From: Chara braunii
Taxonomy: Eukaryota > Streptophyta > Charophyceae > Charales > Characeae
DNA length: 23,592 bases
Direction of reading: 5' to 3'
Assembly: GCA_003427395.1 (NCBI GenBank)
Contig: BFEA01000528.1
Location: forward strand, 63,186-86,777
Shown here: positions 18,830 through 23,592 of the stretch, piece after piece
Layout of the letters: the number at the start of each line of letters is the position of its first letter
Numbering within the stretch: position 1 is the stretch's first letter
Notes under the pieces: generated by a model
The model's input: only the letters and a program-made list of their open reading frames with translations
The model's database searches: none
What the model was told of the DNA's origin: nothing
Translations under genes and position numbers: made by a program

Positions 18830-18897
<68 letters not shown>
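18791..18897. repeat. Compound microsatellite: CAGAGAGA, then AC, then (GA)32
   Basis: ACAGAGAG-type repeats at 18791-18820 pass into a short AC run and then an uninterrupted GA run at 18834-18897. Confidence 0.98.
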
Positions 18898-18903
<6 letters not shown>

Positions 18904-19242
18904 ACTTGGGGACATTGGGGAATTACACAGAGTCGGACCCCAAGTTCGGACATTGCGTTCGGACATAGGTAATGGGGATTATGGTTGGAGAATATACATT
19001 TGCAGGGCTATTTCTCTTGAGTTGACGTCTCCTCTCCTTCTTCCCCTTCGTCTCTTTCTCATACCCCTTGTCCATGGATGTATGAGTACGAGCACCGCGG
19101 ATTTCTTCCATGTGCATGTTGCTGCGCCATTCCCACATTGTGTGATGATGGATGTATGCATTCAGTTCTGAGTCATGATGAGTCAGATCTGTGTATTTCA
19201 GTCTTCCACTGCATTGTTATTGCTCTTTCTCTTTCGGTCGGT
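18898..19242. other. No gene seen
   Basis: Mixed sequence with no recognisable protein or RNA. A GTTCGGACAT-like word repeats at about 18948-18968. Confidence 0.5.
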
Positions 19243-19345
19243 TTGGCAGATAGTTTTTCTCCTTTGTTCCCCCTTCATCCATACCAGAAGGGATTCAAAT
19301 TGTGTGATTGATTGGCAGATAGTTTTTCTCCTTTGTTCCCCCTTC
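19243..19345. repeat. Perfect 34 bp direct repeat, 69 bp apart
   Basis: Copies at 19243-19276 and 19312-19345 both begin TTGGCAGATAGTTTTTCTCC and are identical. The first few bases of the 35 bp spacer resemble the sequence after the second copy. Confidence 0.9.
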
Positions 19346-19466
19346 CTCACCTCAACCGGTTCCCAACCCTGCTGGGATGGACTGGTTGGCTGATAAATTG
19401 GCTGATTGATCACAAATGCGGCCAGGCCAGGCAGCGAACAAGCCAGGCCACTTTGCATACAGTGAC

Positions 19467-19522
19467 ATGCCTGGCCAGGCATCAGGCATTCGGGCACTTG
19501 CAAGTGCGAGCGGCAGCGCTGC
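19467..19522. repeat. Three perfect palindromes in 56 bp
   Basis: ATGCCTGGCCAGGCAT (19467-19482, 16 bp), GCACTTGCAAGTGC (19494-19507, 14 bp) and GCAGCGCTGC (19513-19522, 10 bp). Upstream (19420-19452) are further GCCAGGC words. Confidence 0.85.
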
Positions 19523-19529
19523 TGGAGCG

Positions 19530-20169
19530 GTAGCTCACGCCTGATAGCTGCATGATGGGTGCTGGAGAGCGAGCGTGGTCGCAAGTCAGGGCGCTGCAAG
19601 CAGGCAGTGCCATAGCCCAGTCCCCATGGCCGGGCTTGGGCTCGGATGATCAGAGGGGGATTGGCGGTGGTCCAAGGAAGGAGGTAGGACGTGGGAGTAG
19701 AAGACGAGTGTGAGCAAGAGAGGGCGAGAGGGGAAGTGACGTGAGAGCACGCACCTGGTCGAGGCGGTGGTCTGCATGGTCGACATCTACATGTACTTCG
19801 GTTGCCTGCTGCTGACATCAACTCTTTAGTTCGTCATTCTGAGTAGGATAGCGCTGTAGCTGTAGGATAGTAGTGTGGGCTCTGAGTGCCAGTAGGAGGA
19901 AGAGATCCAATTACATTGTTGGTGGTGACGAGGGTATGCTTTCATTGAACAATTGAGGTCGCTCCTTTGGTTCTCCTTCACCGTGACGTCAGTGCAATTC
20001 TGCTTTCTGCACAGTTTTCGACTATCTGCTTTCAGTGTGATTTTGCAATCTGGAATTCTGTCTTTTCTCTCTTCCTCATTTTCCTTGCATCGTTGCTGTC
20101 TTTATTTCATGAATTCTTTGATTTCTTGATTGCGTGATTGGTTGATTTCTTCCTGATTGACCTCAATGA
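19530..20169. other. No gene seen
   Basis: I recognise nothing here. The last 100 bp contain several TTGATTTCTTGATT-like words, which weakens the target-duplication reading of the next element. Confidence 0.5.
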
Positions 20170-20179
20170 TTTCTTGATT

Positions 20180-20870
20180 GATGTTTTTTTTTTTTTTTTT
20201 TTAAGCCCAGGTTGTTGTAGAGGTGGGATACTAGACGGATGGCAGTCACCCACAGTACTTGGCCACTCCGTTGTCCAGATGAACGCCTCTGAAAACCCCA
20301 CCCACCCTTCCTCTTATCTTTTGTCCTGGCGCACCCCCACCCCCCCTGTCCTACCCTAGTGTTAACCACCCAGACCATCACCGATTGCCATCTTGGCGGG
20401 GCGACCTGACCAGACAGTGGTTGCCGGTACCGGGGCTAAGCAGAGATGCCTACCCCCTGCTCAGCCCCGGTTGAAGCAGACGCCGTGCAAGCCTGATTGC
20501 ACGGGGACTTCGGGAGCTAGGTTTGAACATGCTACTACAGGTCTTCATGAGGGTGCACAGTGACTCCCATCTAGCTTAGTTGTGTGGTGATGATAGAGAG
20601 CTGGGTATCCTCCGTTCCCTCGTATGTCCCTGGAGCCCGTTCCGGCCATGACACCCCCGACATCCCGTACTAAGGAACTGCTATGCCAGCCTCAACCCTA
20701 TGCTACGTACTAGGAGGATAGCCAACCCTAGATCATGAGTTATGGACTGAGTTTCTTTATCCTTATGTTGTCTTTTTACTACAGTGTACTATGATGTTGA
20801 TGGTAGAGAGATGGGGATCCTCCGTTCCCTCGTATATCCCTGGAGCCCGTTCCAGCCCCGCGGTAAGTAC
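20180..20870 (-). mobile_element. SINE-like structured retroelement with poly(A) tail
   Basis: On the minus strand it ends CAACAACCTGGGCTT followed by 19 A (T-run 20184-20202). The same 3' end is found in the short insertion at 12344-12392. Two strong hairpins lie inside: 20429-20471 (ACCGGGGCT/AGCCCCGGT, extended by GCAG/CTGC) and 20483-20504 (CCGTGCAA/TTGCACGG). A TTTCTTGATT match at 20170-20179 and 20871-20880 may be the target duplication, but four bases separate it from the tail and the word is common nearby. A B-box-like GTTCAAACC lies near 20525 on the minus strand. The 5' end is uncertain and may be near 20580 instead. Confidence 0.5.
20589..20857. repeat. Direct repeat, two 59 bp copies 210 bp apart
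   Basis: Copies at 20589-20647 and 20799-20857 share TCCTCCGTTCCCTCGTAT and CCCTGGAGCCCGTTCC, with about 6 differences. They lie at the presumed 5' side of the SINE-like element. Confidence 0.85.
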
Positions 20871-20886
20871 TTTCTTGATTTCTTTG

Positions 20887-20931
20887 TTGAATTGAATTGA
20901 ATTGAATTGAATTGAATTGAATTGAATTTGA
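20887..20931. repeat. (ATTGA)n pentanucleotide microsatellite
   Basis: About eight uninterrupted ATTGA units, then one imperfect unit with an extra T. Confidence 0.97.
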
Positions 20932-20942
20932 ATTAGACGCAG

Positions 20943-21310
20943 ATCACTGCAAAAGGTGCCTCTGAGAAAGAAACGTCGTTTTGTGTGTCTATAGACTCTA
21001 TAGGAGTCTATACTATATAGTATATACTATATTATACCAATCGGTCAGAAGCGTTCAACTGTCACACATACTGAGGCTCTGAGAAAGAGAAGTTGTATTG
21101 TGAGCCTTTTTTTGTGGTCCTTTGTCCAGTGCTTTTCTCAAGGAAGTAAAGGGCAGCATAAGTGTCGAGCCGCCCGACACCGGTCACTGCAACCTCCTGT
21201 ATAAGGAGGTACCCCTTTTCCCGAAGTTACGGGGCTCTGAGAAAGAAAAGTTGTATTGTCTGTACATAGCCAATTGTTGGTGAGAAGCGTTCAACTATCG
21301 CACAAACACA
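20943..21310. repeat. Repeated-module block (TCTGAGAAAG and AGAAGCGTTCAACT modules)
   Basis: TCTGAGAAAG with similar following sequence (AGAAGTTGTATTGT in copies 2 and 3) occurs at 20961, 21078 and 21236. AGAAGCGTTCAACT followed by a CACA-type ending occurs at about 21047 and 21282. CACTGCAA precedes the first and third modules. Between them are an AT palindrome (arms TATAGACTC/GAGTCTATA at 20990-21012, then the 16 bp TATACTATATAGTATA at 21009-21024) and an rRNA-like segment. I do not recognise the family; an LTR or a satellite-like array is possible. Confidence 0.6.
21169..21234 (-). rRNA. Fragment resembling bacterial/organellar 23S (LSU) rRNA
   Basis: The minus strand reads CCCCGTAACTTCGGGA, then AAGGGGT, a CCTCC...GGAGG hairpin, GCAGTGACC and CGGGCGGC. 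This is the order of conserved blocks around the CCGTAACTTCGGGAgAAGG segment of 23S-type rRNA, as I remember bacterial and plant organellar sequences. Similarity stops abruptly on both sides. It is far too short to function, and is best read as an organellar DNA or rRNA fragment captured in a repeat. It was identified from memory, without an alignment. Confidence 0.55.
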
Positions 21311-21321
21311 GTGACACAGGA

Positions 21322-21697
21322 TGAGACAGCTCGACTTTCCATGGGACCCGGCAGCTCTGCTATTAGACCGACCAACTGCCAAGCACCTCCAACATGTGGA
21401 CTCCATTTCAGCGGAACCTGTTTAAAATGACCCGCCTGGAGGTGCTCATGTCAGCCTGGCGCGCCCGCTGTTGACACGAAAGGAAAGCTCACACCTTTAG
21501 ATACCTTCAAGCCAAACAGCAGATAATCGATACGATCCAAGCCAACATCCAACAGGCGTGGACTCGGCTAAAAGACGACCTGTCCCAAATGCTGGATACG
21601 ACACGCCAGGCAGAGCTCACCACGCTGTTCGAGCAGCTCTGGCTTGACCCCGGTAGAAAGCTAGTCGACTTGGATACCACCCGGAGAATTCGGTAGA
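21322..21697 (+). pseudogene. Unrecognised decayed coding remnant
   Basis: I do not recognise the family. One frame opens with ATG at 21322 (MRQLDFPWDPAALLLDRPTA) and stops near 21424. A second frame then reads TRLEVLMSAWRARC, a TGA, HERKAHTFRYLQAKQQII, and an amphipathic helical stretch (IQQAWTRLKDDLSQML, ELTTLFEQLWLDPGRKL) ending in TAG at 21695-21697. The charged, Leu-heptad-like composition looks more like real protein than its surroundings. A LINE linker or ORF1, or another transposon protein, is possible. An inverted pair GCACCTCCA/TGGAGGTGC at about 21391 and 21438 spans the frame break. Confidence 0.35.
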
Positions 21698-21701
21698 AGC
21701 C

Positions 21702-22214
21702 GTGGTGGGCCCAAGAACACCAGTGGAAGTGGTGACCCCTCCCAATCCCTCGTCGTCCAGCGGTGGTGGTCATCCCTTCAGATACTCGGGATCCCCCCCT
21801 GCAATCCAAAGACAAGAAGGATTTACCAATCCCTACCCCCCAAGCAATCTCTCCCACCCAGACTCCACCCCTACCCCTTGGGACTCCATCTGCCACCCCT
21901 TCCCCATGAACCTCCTCCCCTCCCCCCCACGTACCCAGATGGTCCCCTGCCTAACCTCTCCCCCCCATTCACCTCCACCTGACACCCCTCCCTTCGCCCC
22001 CCCCCCCCCCCAATTCTCCTCCCAGGTCGCCTCCTCCCCCCCCCCTTCCAGCCGCCCCCCCTTCCCCAACTCCACCCTTCCCCAGCAACGACTCCATGCT
22101 TTGCCTTACCTACTGCAGCGCTCACATTGTCCAAGTCCTAGCCAGGTGAGACGAATGAGTGCAGTGACTTTGACGACGAAGCCACAGCAGAGGGCCCAGT
22201 CCAGCTATTCCTGA
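21702..22214 (+). other. C-rich low-complexity stretch with Pro/Ser-rich open frame
   Basis: The plus strand is open for 170 codons, but the product is almost entirely Pro, Ser and Thr, driven by CCC and TCC runs (21880-22080). I see no domain. It could be a disordered part of a decayed gene linked to the remnant upstream, but composition alone explains the open frame. Confidence 0.3.
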
Positions 22215-22606
22215 ATGGGGTGGTGACAGACACAGCGGAACACAGTGATATTGGAAGGGGATAGTGGGGGAAGAGTAGATATTAAAACAGTGCAAGAAAG
22301 ACTCAGGTGTTACGATCGTGGCCAATTTCGAAGTATACAAACATCAGAAAGTACAATGCCGTCCAATTGCGAAAAGAAATGAATGAACTTGAGAGGAGAG
22401 AGAGGGAAAGAAGAAGAATTAGAAGTAAGAAAGAAGAAGAAGATGATGTACTCCAGCATAGACCAATGACAAGGCTCTTCTTCCTCGCCAACCAATCTCC
22501 TCCTCCTTATGTCCTCCCCTCTTATTCAAACAAGAAATAACAATAATAATGTTGAATGGATGAACCAGAATCAATGTCCTAATCCCACTTCTACTGCAGG
22601 CACAAC
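22215..22606. other. No gene seen; GA-rich patch
   Basis: A purine-rich patch (GAGAGAGGGAAAGAAGAAG type) occupies about 22390-22445. The rest is unremarkable. Confidence 0.5.
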
Positions 22607-22945
22607 ATGCGGTCCACCATAGCCATGGCCACCCTTCCTCTTCCTCTACATACAGGCCGAGGCTATGGCGGAATACTGAGGGCTCTCCCTCCTGTCCAAA
22701 GGACAACCCAAAGCAGCTATGTCGCTGCCCTTCTGTCCCCAGGTCAACTCCATGCAGCTATGCCGCTGCCCACTCCACCACCATGCCTGACTCTGTCCCG
22801 AGCTTCCTTGATGCGGCACTACCCCCACTGGGGCCTTCCAGATGCAGCGCCTAACAAGGTGATGAAGATGGTGTCTACCATAGCCAGGTAAGTACCCCAC
22901 CACTTTCCTCCTGGGTCCCCTTCTCCCTCCTCCTCCTCCTGGTAG
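22607..22945 (+). other. Possible exon plus 58 nt intron-like segment
   Basis: An open frame from 22607 reaches a perfect donor consensus AG|GTAAGT, with the intron starting at 22888. Forty-odd bases later a pyrimidine tract (CTTCTCCCTCCTCCTCC) ends in GGTAG at 22941-22945, a fair acceptor. Joining them gives a stop within a few codons, and the peptide shows no domain. Two near-identical GCAGCTATG-CGCTGCCC words lie at 22713 and 22754. I rate this as a splice-site look-alike unless transcripts show otherwise. Confidence 0.2.
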
Positions 22946-23592
22946 AGCTCCATCATAGCCAAGGTGGAAGCTCCCGGCTTCTTCCTCCCAGCAGTGCTGT
23001 AGCAGCCAGCGCTCTTCCAACCAGCGCTCCAACAGCGTGACGCCCAACTCGCACGCTGAAGAATGAGGTCGAGCTCATCCCTCGGCCTCCTGATATAGCG
23101 GCCTACTTGCCTCCTGGGCGGTGACTTCCATGCTGCTCCGCCTCCCAAGCAACCGGTACCTCCTCCCTTTCGGAGGGAAACATCATTGCAGACTCTGATA
23201 TTGCCCGTACAGGCTCTAGACTCAGTGTTGCATACTGTAACTGTGCAGACCAGAACAAGAACCGACCTCTCAATACAAAGTACAAGATAGCGTAGCGGAA
23301 GACTTAGATACCAATGATCCGAACAATCAATATTGCAATGCAGCCCCGAACATATATCATCATCATCATTTCATGGTGTGAAGGGGTCTGGCGCTTCACA
23401 CAGGAAGACTGCGCCAGCCCCAACCATACACAGACGAAGGAGATGGGGTTAGATGAAGAAGAAGGGAAGATGGGAATGTCGTCAACACCAAGTGTTCAGC
23501 ACAGGCCCAAATAGTCCCTCGTCAAAATGTCTGAATCCCAATGTCGAGTCTGGATCCAATGTCGTCAAGTCTCAAGTCACAACTCTCTCTCT
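22946..23592. other. No gene seen
   Basis: Mixed sequence. Two overlapping short stems lie at 23376-23401 (GTGTGAAG/CTTCACAC) and 23388-23417 (CTGGCGC/GCGCCAG). The window ends in a CT run, with CCAATGTCG words just before it. Confidence 0.45.

Noticed and set aside
18751-18972. Arg/Glu repeat protein
   Set aside because: It is a direct translation of the GA microsatellite.
23376-23417. Riboswitch-like alternative stems
   Set aside because: The two overlapping short stems are mutually exclusive, but there is no ligand-binding core, gene context or repeat, so chance is the better explanation.

Overview
This looks like a repeat-dominated stretch of a large plant-lineage nuclear genome. I see no intact single-copy host gene, operon, CRISPR array or bacterial feature. 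The evidence is a chromodomain-bearing Ty3/gypsy polyprotein, a primer-binding site matching the plant initiator-tRNA-Met type, L1-like LINEs with the zf-RVT zinc domain, short poly(A)-tailed insertions and many microsatellites. A charophyte alga such as Chara is my guess from the overall style; the sequence does not prove it.

Layout. 1-1200: A/T homopolymers, several foldback palindromes and three tandem copies of a ~70 bp hairpin unit. 1518-1590: a decayed tRNA-like, SINE-type head. 1652-2039: a 93 bp-spaced direct repeat and an LTR-like block. About 1798-11998, minus strand: a degenerate Ty3/gypsy chromovirus. Going down in coordinate it reads LTR (11710-11998), PBS (11697-11708), a ~2 kb structured leader with a 141-N gap, gag (9655 to ~7704), protease (to ~6499), RT and RNase H (to ~5013), integrase and chromodomain (to 3182), a ~1.1 kb non-coding tail, then the second LTR-like block (1798-2039). 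Every coding segment carries stops or frameshifts.

12334-12402: a 49 bp retro-insertion with a 10 bp target-site duplication. 12738-17890: three LINE pieces. A plus-strand 5'-truncated LINE (13274-16549) lies between two minus-strand LINE pieces whose protein order fits one older LINE split by the newer one. 17890-20170: simple repeats, a (GA)32 microsatellite, short direct repeats and a palindrome cluster. 20170-20880: a structured, poly(A)-tailed SINE-like element on the minus strand, sharing its 3' end with the mini-insertion at 12344. 20887-21310: an ATTGA microsatellite and a repeated-module block containing what looks like a ~66 nt antisense fragment of bacterial/organellar-type 23S rRNA. 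21322-23592: an unrecognised decayed coding remnant, C-rich and GA-rich low complexity, and a possible tiny intron.

Nothing here suggests genes cooperating in a pathway. The window is layers of retroelements at different stages of decay. The most unusual material is non-coding: the structured gypsy leader, the three-copy palindrome in it, the foldback units near the start, the SINE-like element and the rRNA-derived fragment.
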